DNA from: Streptomyces bathyalis
Lineage (GTDB): Bacteria > Actinomycetota > Actinomycetes > Streptomycetales > Streptomycetaceae
Direction of reading: 5' to 3'
DNA length: 64,000 nt
Assembly (NCBI RefSeq): GCF_015910445.1
Contig: NZ_CP048882.1
Location: 6,507,501 to 6,571,500, forward strand
The notes beneath the pieces are model-generated. The model made no database searches. It was not told the origin of the DNA and saw only the letters and a program-made list of their open reading frames with translations. Of the stretch, positions 41,611-50,803 are shown piece after piece. A program made the translations under genes and the position numbers. Position 1 is the stretch's first letter. Each line of letters starts with the position of its first letter.

Positions 41611-43095
41611 TCAGGCGGGGGCCGCTGCCGGCGCCTGCGCCGGTGTGCGCCGCGTGAGGTGCAGCCTGAGAGCGCGCGGCATGAGGGTGAGCCGTTCGTC
41701 GACCCGCAGCCGGTAGTCCGGATCCGAGGTGAAGTCGTAGCGGCGGATCAGCAGCCCCAGGACCAGCGTCGCCTCGTGCAGCGCGAACTGCCGTCCGATG
41801 CAGGCGCGGGCGCCCGTGCCGAACGGCTTGAAGACATGCGCCGGCCGTGCGCGCACCGCCTTCGGCTCGAAGCGGTCCGGGTCGAAGACCTCCGCGTGCT
41901 CGCCCCAGGCGGCCGGGTCGCGGTGCAGCAGCATGATCAGCACCAGCGCCCAGGCGCCCTGGCGCAGCGGGTGGACGCCGCCGAGCGTCGTGTCCTGGAG
42001 CGCCTCGCGGGAGAAGGCGGGGGCCGTCGGCCACAGCCGCAGCGACTCGTCCAGCACGCGCCGCAGGTACCGCAGCCTCGCCACCTGCTCGTACGCCGGC
42101 TCCTCGCTCCCGCCCCAGACCTCGTCCACCTCGGCCTGCGCCCGCGCCAGCACGTCCGGGTTGCGGGAGAGGTAGTGCAGGGCGAACGAGAGCGCCCCGG
42201 AGGTGGTCTCGTGCCCCGCGACGAGGAAGGTGATGACCTGCCGGCGGATGTTGTCCGGCGAGAGCCGCTCGCCCGTCTCGGGGTGTGCGGTCTCCAGCAT
42301 GCGGTCCAGCAGGTCGCCGCGGGCGCCGCTGCCGTCGGAGCCGCGGCGGGCCTCGACGACCTGGTCGACCGTGGAGTTGAGGTATTCGCGGTCGGCGACG
42401 TTGCGCTTCGCGGCGCCGCGCTGCAGCAGCGGGCCGACGAGCGGAGGGGCGGCGTTGCGGCGCTGCGCGTACGAGAGCGCCCCGACCATGGCGTCCACGA
42501 ACGGGTGCGGACGGGAGCGTTCGAAGGAGCCGAAGTCGTGTCCGAAGCCCGTGCGCGCGATGGTCTCCAGGGTCAGCTTGGTCATGTCGCCCGGCACGTC
42601 GACGGCGTCGCCCGCGCCGCTGCGCTCGTCCCAGTGCGCGGTGAGCTGCCGGGCCACGTCGAGCATCAGCGGGTGGTAGCCCTCCATGGCCGCCCGGCTG
42701 AATCCCGGCGCCAGTATGTCGTGCGCGAGCTGCCAGTTGGGCTCGTGGTTGTAGGCGGTGAAGAGGCCGTCGCCGGCGAGGGGACGCAGGTTGGCCACAC
42801 CGAGGCCGACGTGCTTGGCGAAGCGGGACTCGTCGGCGAGTTCGGCCGCGAGGTCCGCGCCCCAGACGAAGACGATCTCCCTGTTGAACGCCTTGCGCCG
42901 GAAGATCGGGCCGAGTTCGCGCCCGATGCGCATCGAGTCCTGCACGGGCGACTGCACGCTGGAGCCGATCACGTCACCCAGCAGGGGCACTCGGCGCGGG
43001 GGATGCGGAATGCGGTGCAGTTCGGGCCAGTCGAGACGGGCACTTCGGAACCCCTTGCGCCTGGCACCGCGCTCCGACGCCTGTGCCTGAGCCAT
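41611..43095 (-). CDS. Cytochrome P450, CYP102-like stand-alone haem domain
   Basis: This 494-aa P450 has I-helix VAGHETTSG, K-helix ESLR and haem-loop FKPFGTGARACIGRQFALHE with the Cys ligand. The loop and LFTAYNHEPNW closely recall the BM3 (CYP102) haem domain, a fatty-acid hydroxylase group; S. coelicolor CYP102B1 is a comparable stand-alone form. No reductase domain is attached and no ferredoxin is adjacent. The start is ATG 43095 with GGGGAG upstream. It faces a divergent TetR gene whose product probably controls it. Confidence 0.9.
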   Translation of the reverse strand: MAQAQASERGARRKGFRSARLDWPELHRIPHPPRRVPLLGDVIGSSVQSPVQDSMRIGRELGPIFRRKAFNREIVFVWGADLAAELADESRFAKHVGLGVANLRPLAGDGLFTAYNHEPNWQLAHDILAPGFSRAAMEGYHPLMLDVARQLTAHWDERSGAGDAVDVPGDMTKLTLETIARTGFGHDFGSFERSRPHPFVDAMVGALSYAQRRNAAPPLVGPLLQRGAAKRNVADREYLNSTVDQVVEARRGSDGSGARGDLLDRMLETAHPETGERLSPDNIRRQVITFLVAGHETTSGALSFALHYLSRNPDVLARAQAEVDEVWGGSEEPAYEQVARLRYLRRVLDESLRLWPTAPAFSREALQDTTLGGVHPLRQGAWALVLIMLLHRDPAAWGEHAEVFDPDRFEPKAVRARPAHVFKPFGTGARACIGRQFALHEATLVLGLLIRRYDFTSDPDYRLRVDERLTLMPRALRLHLTRRTPAQAPAAAPA

Positions 43096-43133
43096 CCGCC
43101 TCAACTCCCCGTGCTGTACGCCCGTCCGGCTTG

Positions 43134-43149
43134 TTGTACATCGGTTCAA
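43134..43149. promoter_or_regulatory. Imperfect palindrome between P450 and TetR genes
   Basis: TTGTACATCGGTTCAA (43134-43149) has imperfect dyad symmetry (TTG..AC with GT..CAA) in the 109-nt divergent region. It is a plausible TetR operator controlling the P450 gene and its own gene. Confidence 0.4.
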
Positions 43150-43204
43150 TAGGGCTTCCAGTCTGAGCACGGCCTCCTGCGGGCGTCAAGTAAAGTGACG
43201 GGCC

Positions 43205-43819
43205 ATGGGCGAGAAGCACGGGGAGCGTACGCGCCGCCGGCTGAGCACCGAGGAGCGTCGCGAGGAGCTTCTGGCCGTGGGAGCGCGGCTGTTCGCCGCC
43301 AGCCCCCACGAGGACGTCTCGATCGATCGGGTCGCCGAGATCGCGGGTGTCTCGCGCGGGCTCCTCTACCACTACTTCCCGACCAAGAACGAGTTCTTCG
43401 CCGCCGTGGTCGAGCGGGAGAGCCGCCGGATGCTGCAGCTGACGGCCGCGGTTCCGGGCGTGCCCGTACGGGAGCAGCTGACCACCGGTCTGGAGTCCTT
43501 TCTCGAATACGTGGAGAGCCACGCCCAGGGCTTCCGCGCCTTCCACCGGGCGGAGGCGGCGGGCGACCCGGTCGTGCGGAGGGTCTACCGGGAGGGCCTT
43601 GCCGCGCAGGAGCGGCAGATCCTCGACGCGCTCGCCGCCGACCCCGAGGCCGCCAGCATGGCCGCCGACCTTCCCACGCTCCGCATCGCCGTGCGCGGAT
43701 GGCTCTCCTTCATGGTGACGGTGTGCCTGGAGTGGCTGGAGGAGGAGCCCCGGATGCCGCGCGACCAGGTACGGGACCTGTGTGCACGGGCGTTGCTGGG
43801 CGCGATCACGCCTCCGTGA
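43205..43819 (+). CDS. TetR-family regulator
   Basis: This 204-aa regulator has the N-terminal TetR helix-turn-helix EDVSIDRVAEIAGVSRGLLY followed by HYFPTKNEFFAAVVERE (about residues 38-75). An all-helical ligand domain follows. It is divergent from the CYP102-like P450, and by analogy with BM3/BM3R1 and similar pairs it likely represses that gene until a fatty acid or similar ligand binds (inference). ATG at 43205. It ends 94 nt before the dimethylargininase gene. Confidence 0.9.
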   Translation: MGEKHGERTRRRLSTEERREELLAVGARLFAASPHEDVSIDRVAEIAGVSRGLLYHYFPTKNEFFAAVVERESRRMLQLTAAVPGVPVREQLTTGLESFLEYVESHAQGFRAFHRAEAAGDPVVRRVYREGLAAQERQILDALAADPEAASMAADLPTLRIAVRGWLSFMVTVCLEWLEEEPRMPRDQVRDLCARALLGAITPP

Positions 43820-43913
43820 ACCGCCGCGGATCGGCGGTGGCAGCCGAGGACCACCACAAACGCCGACGGCCTGAATGGCCCGAGCGGCCGGACATCAGAG
43901 ACGGAGACATCCC

Positions 43914-44702
43914 GTGCCCGAGCTGAAGGCACTCGTACGCCCGCCCTCCTCGCGACTCGCCGAGGGTCTGGTCACCCATGTGGAGCGGGTGCCGGTGGAC
44001 CGCGACCTCGCCGTGCGCCAATGGGAGGGCTACGTACGGGCGTTGCGGGACAACGGCTGGCGGACCCTGGAGGTGCCGGCCGAAGAGACGTGCCCCGACA
44101 GCGTGTTCGTGGAGGACGCCGTGGTCGTCCTGCGCGGGACCGCGCTGATCTGCCGCTCCGGAGCGCTCTCGCGGCGCTCCGAGACCGCCGCGGTGGAGGA
44201 GTCGGTGCGGGTGCTGGGCTACACGGTCCGCCGCGTCGAGGCCCCGGCGACGATCGACGGCGGAGACGTGCTCAAGAGCGGCGAGACCGTGTACGTCGGC
44301 GTCGGGGGACGCACCAACGAGGAAGGCGTGCGCCAACTGCGCGCCGCCTTCGAGCCGTTGGGCGCGCGCGTCGTGCCCGTACCCGTCACGAGGGTGCTGC
44401 ACCTGAAGTCCGCCGTCACCGCACTGCCCGACGGCACGGTCATCGGCCACCCGCCCCTCGTCGACGACCCGTCGCATTTCCCCGCCTTCCGCGCCGTACC
44501 GGAGGAGGCCGGCGCCCACGTCGTCCTGCTCGGCGGGAACCGGCTGCTCATGGCCGCGAGCGCCCCGCGGAGCGCGGAACTGCTGTCGGGGCTGGGGTAC
44601 GAGCCGGTCCTCGTGGACATCGGCGAGTTCGAGAAGCTGGAAGGCTGCGTGACCTGCCTGTCGGTACGGCTGCGCGACCTGCCCGAGCCCGCGTGGCCGT
44701 AG
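43914..44702 (+). CDS. Dimethylarginine dimethylaminohydrolase (DDAH)-like
   Basis: This 262-aa guanidino-modifying enzyme of the DDAH family converts N-omega-methylated arginines to citrulline and methylamines. Catalytic residues are visible: ETCPDSVFVEDA (substrate-binding acids), GGDVLKSG, VTRVLHLKSAVT (catalytic His) and KLEGCVTCLSVRL (nucleophile Cys). GTG at 43914 follows GGAG. It has the usual family length of about 255-280 aa and is a single gene with no obvious link to its neighbours. Confidence 0.88.
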   Translation: MPELKALVRPPSSRLAEGLVTHVERVPVDRDLAVRQWEGYVRALRDNGWRTLEVPAEETCPDSVFVEDAVVVLRGTALICRSGALSRRSETAAVEESVRVLGYTVRRVEAPATIDGGDVLKSGETVYVGVGGRTNEEGVRQLRAAFEPLGARVVPVPVTRVLHLKSAVTALPDGTVIGHPPLVDDPSHFPAFRAVPEEAGAHVVLLGGNRLLMAASAPRSAELLSGLGYEPVLVDIGEFEKLEGCVTCLSVRLRDLPEPAWP

Positions 44703-44845
44703 GGGTCGCCGCGGATCGCCACGAAGGGCCCTGTCTGCAGGCCTTCTTCCGGTGAACGGAAACGCCTCTGGTCCGTCTCCGCCGGCCGGGCGCACGGTGG
44801 TGCCTCCCATACCTCTCCTACGGCCTGTGACGGGCAGGAGGCACC

Positions 44846-45910
44846 ATGACATCTTTTGTCCGTAATCAATGGTATGTAGCGGCCTATGGCAGTGAGATCG
44901 GCCGCACGCTGTTCTCCCGTACGGTCTGCAGCGAGCCGCTGCTGCTCTGGCGCACAGAGGCCGGTGCGGTGACCGCCATGGCGGACCGCTGCGTGCACCG
45001 CCGCTTCCCGCTGTCGCAGCAGCCGAGCCGACTGGACGGCGACCAAGTGGTCTGCGGATACCACGGGTTCACCTACGGCGCGGACGGAGCGTGCGTCTCG
45101 GTACCGGGTCAGCAGCGGATTCCGCGCACGGCGCGTCTGGCGACGTACCCGGTCGTCGAGCAGGATTCCTTCGTCTGGGTCTGGATCGGAGAGCCCGAGG
45201 GGGCCGATGCCGAGCTGATTCCGCGCGCACCGTGGCTGGACCGTCCGGGCTGGAGCGTCGTGAGCGGGATGGAGCCGCTGGCGGCCCGCTACGGCCTGCT
45301 CGTGGACAACCTGCTCGACCTCTCCCACGAGACCTATCTGCACGGCGGCTACATCGGCACACCCGAGGTCGCGGAGACCCCCATCACCACGGAGGTCGAC
45401 GAGGCCGCCGGGATCGTGCGGGTCAGCCGTCACATGGAGGACGCCGCCTGCCCTCCCTTCTACGCCGAGTCGACCGGCATCGAAGGACGCATCACGCGCT
45501 GGCAGGACATCGAATACCACGCCCCCTGCCTGTACTTGCTGCACAGCCGCATCGCTCCCGTGGGCACACCACCGCCCCGCTCCGACGGCAGCGATCCCGG
45601 CGCCTTCCACGTGGAGGTCGTCTACGCCATCACGCCGGAGACCGACGGGAGCACCCACGACTTCTGGGCCGTCGCACGGGACTTCGCGCTCGAGGACGAG
45701 AAGGTCACCGATTTCCTGCGGGAGAACAACCGCACGGTGGTTCTGCAGGACGTCGTCGCCCTCGAGGTCCTGGAGAAGGCGGTGGCGTCGGAGCCACCCG
45801 GGCGGCAGGAGCTCAGCATCAACATCGACACGGGCGGTCTCGCCGCGCGGCGCATCCTCGGCCGCCTGCGCGAGGAGGGCGAGCGCCGCCCCGAGCCGGC
45901 CACGCGGTGA
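44846..45910 (+). CDS. Rieske non-haem iron oxygenase, vanillate-demethylase-like
   Basis: This 354-aa oxygenase component has the Rieske site CVHRRFPLSQ (Cys-x-His) with CGYHGFTY (Cys-x-x-His), about residues 49-75. The mononuclear iron region is NLLDLSHETYLHGGYIG, with further acid residues later. The closest recognisable relatives are VanA-type O-demethylases. It accepts electrons from the VanB-type reductase encoded 224 nt downstream of its stop. Its stop overlaps the start of a 76-aa protein. The natural substrate is unknown; an aromatic ether is an inference. Confidence 0.9.
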   Translation: MTSFVRNQWYVAAYGSEIGRTLFSRTVCSEPLLLWRTEAGAVTAMADRCVHRRFPLSQQPSRLDGDQVVCGYHGFTYGADGACVSVPGQQRIPRTARLATYPVVEQDSFVWVWIGEPEGADAELIPRAPWLDRPGWSVVSGMEPLAARYGLLVDNLLDLSHETYLHGGYIGTPEVAETPITTEVDEAAGIVRVSRHMEDAACPPFYAESTGIEGRITRWQDIEYHAPCLYLLHSRIAPVGTPPPRSDGSDPGAFHVEVVYAITPETDGSTHDFWAVARDFALEDEKVTDFLRENNRTVVLQDVVALEVLEKAVASEPPGRQELSINIDTGGLAARRILGRLREEGERRPEPATR

Positions 45911-46137
45911 GTGTGATGGTCCCGCACACCACGCCCGCCCCGTCCGGGGCGGAAGTCCGGCGCATCCACTGGATCCCCGGCTCCGATCTGCTTCTCGCGC
46001 GCTGCTTCTGCGGCCGCGAGCGGGAGTTCGACGACCCGGTGCAGATGTGGGACTGGCTTCTCGGCCACCCGGAAGAAGACGGACGCTCCGCGCACGACCG
46101 CCTCGTGCCGCGGCGAAGTGAGAGAGAGCACCCGTGA
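45907..46137 (+). CDS. Small CxC protein between oxygenase and reductase genes
   Basis: This 76-aa protein has GTG at 45907 overlapping the oxygenase stop as GTGA; GTG 45913 and ATG 45916 are also in frame. It contains IHWIPGSDLLLARCFCGREREFDD and ends with MWDWLLGHPEE and a basic tail. The CFC pair and Trp-rich helices do not match a known ferredoxin. It overlaps the reductase start by 4 nt, so it is made in step with both components. It may be an assembly or coupling subunit, but nothing is known. Confidence 0.7.
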   Translation: MSVMVPHTTPAPSGAEVRRIHWIPGSDLLLARCFCGREREFDDPVQMWDWLLGHPEEDGRSAHDRLVPRRSEREHP

Positions 46138-47147
46138 ACAGCAACGTTGCGGACACCGCCCTGCTGAGCGTCCCGGAACTGCGCGCAGCGACGACGACCG
46201 GCGAGCAGGTCCTGACCCTCACCGTGACGCGCAGGGAAGTCCTCGCCGACGCCGTCGTGCGCCTGACTCTCGCCCTGCCCGACGGGAGGCCCCTGCCCGC
46301 CTGGACGCCCGGCGCCCATCTGGACCTGCTGCTCGGCGCCGGGCTCGAGCGGCAGTACTCGCTGTGCGGCGACCCGGGGGAGACCTCCGCGTACCAGGTG
46401 GCCGTTCTGCGCACGGACGACGGCCGCGGCGGGTCGCGGCATGTGCACGACGAACTCGCCGAAGGCGCGACGGTCCGCGTCCGCGGACCGCGCAACAACT
46501 TCGAACTTGCCGACGCCCCCGCCTATCTCTTCATCGCCGGCGGGATCGGCATCACTCCGATCGTTCCGATGCTCGCCGAGGCCGACCGCCGCGGCGCCGA
46601 CTGGAAGCTCGTCTACGGCGGACGCACGCTCTCCTCCATGGCGTTCGCCGGCCCACTGGCCGAACGCTGGCCCACGCGCGTCCAGTTGTGTCCGCAGGAC
46701 CGCAGCGGCCTGCTCGACCTGGACGGGCTGCTCGCGTCTCCGAGCCCGCGCACCGCCGTCTACTGCTGCGGCCCCGCTCCGCTCCTCGACGCGGTCGAGC
46801 AGCGGTGCGCCGAGTGGCCGCCGGGCGCGCTGCACACCGAACGCTTCACCCCGCGCGTCCGGGAGGTCGAGGAGCCGGACGCCTCCTTCGAGCTCGAACT
46901 CGCCCGTTCCGGGCGGCAGCTGACCGTACCGGCTGACCGTTCGGTGCTCGAGACGGTCGAGGAAGCCGGGATCGAGGTGCTCTCGTCGTGCCGGGAAGGC
47001 ACCTGCGGCACGTGCGAGACGGGAGTGCTGGACGGTGAGCCCGAGCACAGGGATTCGCTGCTCACGCCGGACGAACGCGCCGCCGGAGACGTGATGTTCG
47101 TCTGCGTGTCACGGTGTCGTGGCGATCGGCTCGTGCTGGATCTGTGA
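46134..47147 (+). CDS. PDR/VanB-family oxidoreductase (reductase of the Rieske system)
   Basis: This 337-aa reductase is of the phthalate dioxygenase reductase type. In order: an FMN/FAD-binding barrel (GLERQYSLCGDPGE, RQYS motif), an NAD domain (AYLFIAGGIGITPIVPMLAE, YCCGPAPLLDAVEQR) and a C-terminal plant-type [2Fe-2S] ferredoxin (VLSSCREGTCGTCETGVLDG). It transfers electrons from NADH to the Rieske oxygenase upstream. GTG at 46134 overlaps the preceding stop. It is full length for VanB-type proteins. Confidence 0.92.
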   Translation: MNSNVADTALLSVPELRAATTTGEQVLTLTVTRREVLADAVVRLTLALPDGRPLPAWTPGAHLDLLLGAGLERQYSLCGDPGETSAYQVAVLRTDDGRGGSRHVHDELAEGATVRVRGPRNNFELADAPAYLFIAGGIGITPIVPMLAEADRRGADWKLVYGGRTLSSMAFAGPLAERWPTRVQLCPQDRSGLLDLDGLLASPSPRTAVYCCGPAPLLDAVEQRCAEWPPGALHTERFTPRVREVEEPDASFELELARSGRQLTVPADRSVLETVEEAGIEVLSSCREGTCGTCETGVLDGEPEHRDSLLTPDERAAGDVMFVCVSRCRGDRLVLDL

Positions 47148-47179
47148 GCGCTGGATCCGGCCCCCCGGGCCCCGCTCAC
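47144..47179. terminator. Hairpin between convergent VanB-type and IclR genes
   Basis: Arms GTGAGCG (47144-47150) and CGCTCAC (47173-47179) enclose a GC-rich loop starting at the end of the reductase gene. It lies between convergent genes and is probably a terminator. Confidence 0.5.
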
Positions 47180-47242
47180 GGGAGCCGCGGACGGTGACCT
47201 TCCGCTGCCCGGACTCCCCGCGGGGGCCCGTCCGGCACCGGC

Positions 47243-48061
47243 TCAGCGCCGCGCGGAGCCGCGGACCGCACCGAGCGGCAGGGACGCGGGGGAGCCGGGC
47301 GGCGTCGCACCAAGGGCACGCGAGATCCCGGACGCGGCGACCTGCACCAGGGGCACCAGGCTGTGGCCCTGTACGGAGTCGATGTGCGCCACGACCGACA
47401 CGGCGGCGACGACCTCGTTCCCTTCCCCGTGCACGGGTGCGGCCACCGACACGCTGTCCATCGTCACCTGCCGCTCGCACACGGCGACTCCCGTGTGCCG
47501 CACCTCGGCCAGGGCCTGACGCAGCCGTACGGGATCGCATTCGGTGCGTTCGGTGTAGCGGACGGGGCGCTGAGCGAGGGCGACTTCCTGAACGTCCGGC
47601 GGTGCGTAGGCGAGCAGGACGCGCCCCACGCTCGTCGGCGTCAGCGCGAACCGGCCACCGACCCGTGTGAGCACCGGGACCGAACGGCGCCCCGCGAGCC
47701 GCTCCACGTACACGACCGACATCTCCTCGCGCACGGCCAGCTGCACGTTCTCGCCCGTGACACGGGCGAGGTCCGACAGGTGGGGGAGGGCGATCTCGCG
47801 CAGTCCGAGTCCGCGCGGGGCGAGGGCCGCGATCTCCCACAGCCGCAGGCCGATGCGGTAGCCGCCGCCCGGGTCCCGCTCCAGCGCTCCCCAGTCGGCC
47901 AGTTCATTCACGAGACGGTGGGCGGTGGTGAGCGGAAGGGCGGTACGCCGGGAGATCTCCGTGAGGGTGAGCACCGGGGCCGAGGGCGAGAACGCCTCGA
48001 GCACCCGCAGCGCCCTGCCGGTGACCGACCCGGTGCTCCTCGCCTGATTCCCTGCGCGCAT
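47243..48061 (-). CDS. IclR-family regulator
   Basis: This 272-aa regulator has a winged helix at residues about 15-75 (GRALRVLEAFSPSAPVLTLT, RRTALPLTTAHRLVNELADW) and an IclR effector domain (GENVQLAVREEMSVVYVERL, VTMDSVSVAAPVHGEGNEV). IclR proteins commonly govern aromatic and organic-acid catabolism. It is convergent with the Rieske operon and divergent from the LysR gene, so it could regulate either side. Confidence 0.9.
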   Translation of the reverse strand: MRAGNQARSTGSVTGRALRVLEAFSPSAPVLTLTEISRRTALPLTTAHRLVNELADWGALERDPGGGYRIGLRLWEIAALAPRGLGLREIALPHLSDLARVTGENVQLAVREEMSVVYVERLAGRRSVPVLTRVGGRFALTPTSVGRVLLAYAPPDVQEVALAQRPVRYTERTECDPVRLRQALAEVRHTGVAVCERQVTMDSVSVAAPVHGEGNEVVAAVSVVAHIDSVQGHSLVPLVQVAASGISRALGATPPGSPASLPLGAVRGSARR

Positions 48062-48252
48062 GCTGCTCTCCCTCGGACGGAGAGGACCCGCCGCCCTGGC
48101 GAAAGCTAGACAGACTCATCTCGTCCGTCAACGCGTCCGTCCGGAACCGCGGTGTCCGCAGAGGGCTCGACAGGTCCGGAATGGAGTGCCTTCTTCCGTT
48201 TTCCACCGCCGGGGCCTTGCCGCCCGCAGGGGGCACCGCGCAGGCTGCCCGC

Positions 48253-49209
48253 ATGGCCACCCCGCCCGAGCGCACGCCCGCACACCTCGCCAATCTCGAC
48301 CTGAACCTCCTGGTCACGCTGCGCGAGCTGTTCCGGGAGCGCAACGTGACGCGGGCGGCCCGGCGGCTCGGGGTCTCCCAGCCCGCCGTCAGCGCCTCGC
48401 TCTCCCGGCTGCGCCGCCACTTCGGGGACGAACTGCTGCTGCGCTCCGGCGGCGTGTACGTCCTCACACCGCTGGCCACGCAGCTGACCGACCAGGTGGA
48501 GACGGTGTGCGCTGCTACCGAACGGCTCTTCGCCACCGGCAGCGCCTTCGAGCCGGCCGGCTCCCGGCGCGAGTTCACGCTGCTGATGTCCGACTACCCC
48601 GCGACCGTCCTCGGCGACCGGCTCTCGCGGCTGCTGGCGCGTGAGGCACCGCGAGCGGCCCTGCACATGCGGCTCGTACGGGAGACGATCGGCGGCGACA
48701 TCGTCGAGACCATCAGGCTCGTCGACGGCATGGTCTCCCCGCGTCTGGGCCACTTCCGTACGCCGGTCAGCTCGCAGCCGCTGTTCAAGGACCGCTGGAT
48801 GTGCCTGCTCTCCGCGGACCATCCGCTGTGCGAGGCGGACTCCTTCGGGCTGGAGGACCTCACGCCGCTGCCCTGGGTGGTGCCGTACCACCGCGACGCC
48901 GGCTACCCCTCCGCCTCCCCGGCGACCCGGCAGCTGACGGCGCTGGGCATACGCCCGCGGATCGCCGTACGCGTGGAAAGCTACCGGGCCGTCCCGGACT
49001 TCATCGCCGGAACCCGAAGGGTTGCCCTTTACCCGGCCAGGCTCGCGGCGCGGCTGCCCGCCGAGCGCGGAGTGCGGGCCCTGGAGTGGCCGGTCCCGAT
49101 CGACGAGATCGACGAGCTGCTGTGGTGGGACACCGTCTACGACAAGGATCCCGCGAACGTCTGGCTCCGCGGCCTGGTGGCCAGGGCGGCGGCCGACGCA
49201 GACGCGTGA
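48253..49209 (+). CDS. LysR-family regulator (NodD/PcaQ-like)
   Basis: This 318-aa regulator starts at ATG 48253; a longer frame from 48181 is possible. The N-terminal HTH is LDLNLLVTLRELFRERNVTR, AARRLGVSQPAVSASLSRLR. The effector domain includes ADHPLCEADSFGLEDLTPLP. The NodD-like N terminus (HLANLDLNLLV) is typical of regulators of catabolic operons. It lies immediately upstream of the FAD oxidoreductase/IlvD/AcnX/MFS operon on the same strand, with a 193-nt gap, and is the probable activator of that operon. Confidence 0.88.
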   Translation: MATPPERTPAHLANLDLNLLVTLRELFRERNVTRAARRLGVSQPAVSASLSRLRRHFGDELLLRSGGVYVLTPLATQLTDQVETVCAATERLFATGSAFEPAGSRREFTLLMSDYPATVLGDRLSRLLAREAPRAALHMRLVRETIGGDIVETIRLVDGMVSPRLGHFRTPVSSQPLFKDRWMCLLSADHPLCEADSFGLEDLTPLPWVVPYHRDAGYPSASPATRQLTALGIRPRIAVRVESYRAVPDFIAGTRRVALYPARLAARLPAERGVRALEWPVPIDEIDELLWWDTVYDKDPANVWLRGLVARAAADADA

Positions 49210-49402
49210 CGGTCCGCCCCGTACGGCTCTGACCTGCTGCTGAGCGGCCTTCATAAATGCCGTTGATGACCACCAGCCGAAGACCCTATTGAACCGGACG
49301 TTCCATTTCCGGATGTGGCTTCCCTAACCTGCCCGCGACGCCGTGTTCCGCCCGGATTCACCCCGGGACCACGGCGCCCCCGCAACTCACCAGGGAGGCC
49401 GC

Positions 49403-50695
49403 ATGCCCCACGCGCTGACCGAGCTCACGCTGCACACCGTCACCAAGGCGCCGGACCCAGTGGCTCACGCCCTGGACGCGGACGTGTGCATCGTGGGGGC
49501 CGGCGTCTCCGGGCTGTCCGCCGCGATCGAGTCGGCGCAGCTGGGACGGGACGTCGTCGTGGTCGACAGCCTGCCCGTGCTGGGCGGGCAGATGGTCAAC
49601 TCCCTCATCGGCCTCTTCTGCGGTGTCTTCGGCAACGCACCGGACTACCGGCAGCTGACCCACGGCATGTTCGACGACATCTTCGCCCGCCTCGGGGCGA
49701 GCGACGACATCCACTTCAACAAGGGACACACCATCACCGTCAGTTATGACGAGGTGGCCCTCGGCCGGTGGGTGGAGCGCAGGATCCGCGAACTGGGCAT
49801 CCGAGTCGTCCTGGGCGCCTCGATCACGGGCGTCGAGCGCGACGGACGCCGCATCGGGGCCGTCACCTTCGCGACGCGCTTCGGCGACGTACGGGTCCAG
49901 GCCCGCGGCTTCGTCGACGCCAGCGGCGACGCCGCCCTCGCCTGGGAGGCGGGTCTGCCGTGCCGGGTCCCCGAGCGGACCATCTACGGCTCGCAGCAGA
50001 TCGTGCTGGAGCACCTGGACGAGACCCATCAGCCCGGGCGCGAGGAACTCGCCGAGCACGTCGCCCGCAAGGCCGAGGAGTACGGGCTCCTGCGCCGCGA
50101 CGGACTCGCGTTCTTCTTCCCCGGCAGGAACACGGCCGTGATGAACATGACCCACATCGAGGCGCCGCTGGACCCGGTGCGGGCCGCGAGCGCCCAGCTC
50201 GAAGGGCGCGAACAGGCCGACCTGGTCGTGGAGTTCCTGCGCGCCGAATACCCCAAGGCGTTCGGGCAGGCACGGGTGCGCTCCTACGGGCTGCCCGGCC
50301 GCCGCCAGACCCGCTGGATCAAGGGAGTTCACGCGCTGAGCCTCGACGAAGTGCGGGAAGGCACCCGCTTCCACGACTCCGTGGCCCGCACGGCGTGGCC
50401 GATCGAACTCCACGACCGTGCCGAGGGCTACGTGTGGGAGATGTTCGACGCCGACCACGTGCACTACGTGCCGCTGCGCTCGATGCTCTCGCCGCAGGCG
50501 GACAACCTCGTCGCGGCGGGCCGCTGCGCCGACGGTGACGCCGCCGCCCTCTCCAGCGTCCGCGTCATGGGCCCCTGCGCCGCGATGGGCGCCGCCGCCG
50601 CCCACGCCCTCGACCTCGCGGGAGGTGACGGCAGCGTGCACGACATCGACATCCCCGTACTGCGTGAACGGCTCGCGGCCAACCTCGACGACTGA
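49403..50695 (+). CDS. FAD-dependent oxidoreductase (FAD_oxidored family)
   Basis: This 430-aa flavoprotein starts at ATG 49403 with GGGAGG upstream. N-terminal dinucleotide fold: DVCIVGAGVSGLSAAIESAQ, DSLPVLGGQMVNSLIGLFCG. C-terminal FAD contact: DNLVAAGRCADGDAAALSSV, VMGPCAAMGAAAAHAL. This architecture is typical of proteins found in sugar-acid and hydroxy-acid clusters and oxidises an alcohol or amine group; the substrate is unknown. It is the first structural gene of the IlvD/AcnX operon, which is under probable LysR control. Confidence 0.85.
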   Translation: MPHALTELTLHTVTKAPDPVAHALDADVCIVGAGVSGLSAAIESAQLGRDVVVVDSLPVLGGQMVNSLIGLFCGVFGNAPDYRQLTHGMFDDIFARLGASDDIHFNKGHTITVSYDEVALGRWVERRIRELGIRVVLGASITGVERDGRRIGAVTFATRFGDVRVQARGFVDASGDAALAWEAGLPCRVPERTIYGSQQIVLEHLDETHQPGREELAEHVARKAEEYGLLRRDGLAFFFPGRNTAVMNMTHIEAPLDPVRAASAQLEGREQADLVVEFLRAEYPKAFGQARVRSYGLPGRRQTRWIKGVHALSLDEVREGTRFHDSVARTAWPIELHDRAEGYVWEMFDADHVHYVPLRSMLSPQADNLVAAGRCADGDAAALSSVRVMGPCAAMGAAAAHALDLAGGDGSVHDIDIPVLRERLAANLDD

Positions 50696-50803
50696 CGCGA
50701 TGCGGGAGCGCGAGGACCGGCGGCCCCGGACGGCCGGCCGCGAGGGACGAGAGAAGCCGACACGAGCGACCGAGCGGACCGGGATCAGGAAGAGGAGGAG
50801 ACC

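Noticed and set aside
41659..43152. A 497-aa + strand open frame opposite the P450 gene
   Set aside because: The P450 haem signatures are on the minus strand; the + frame is a shadow.
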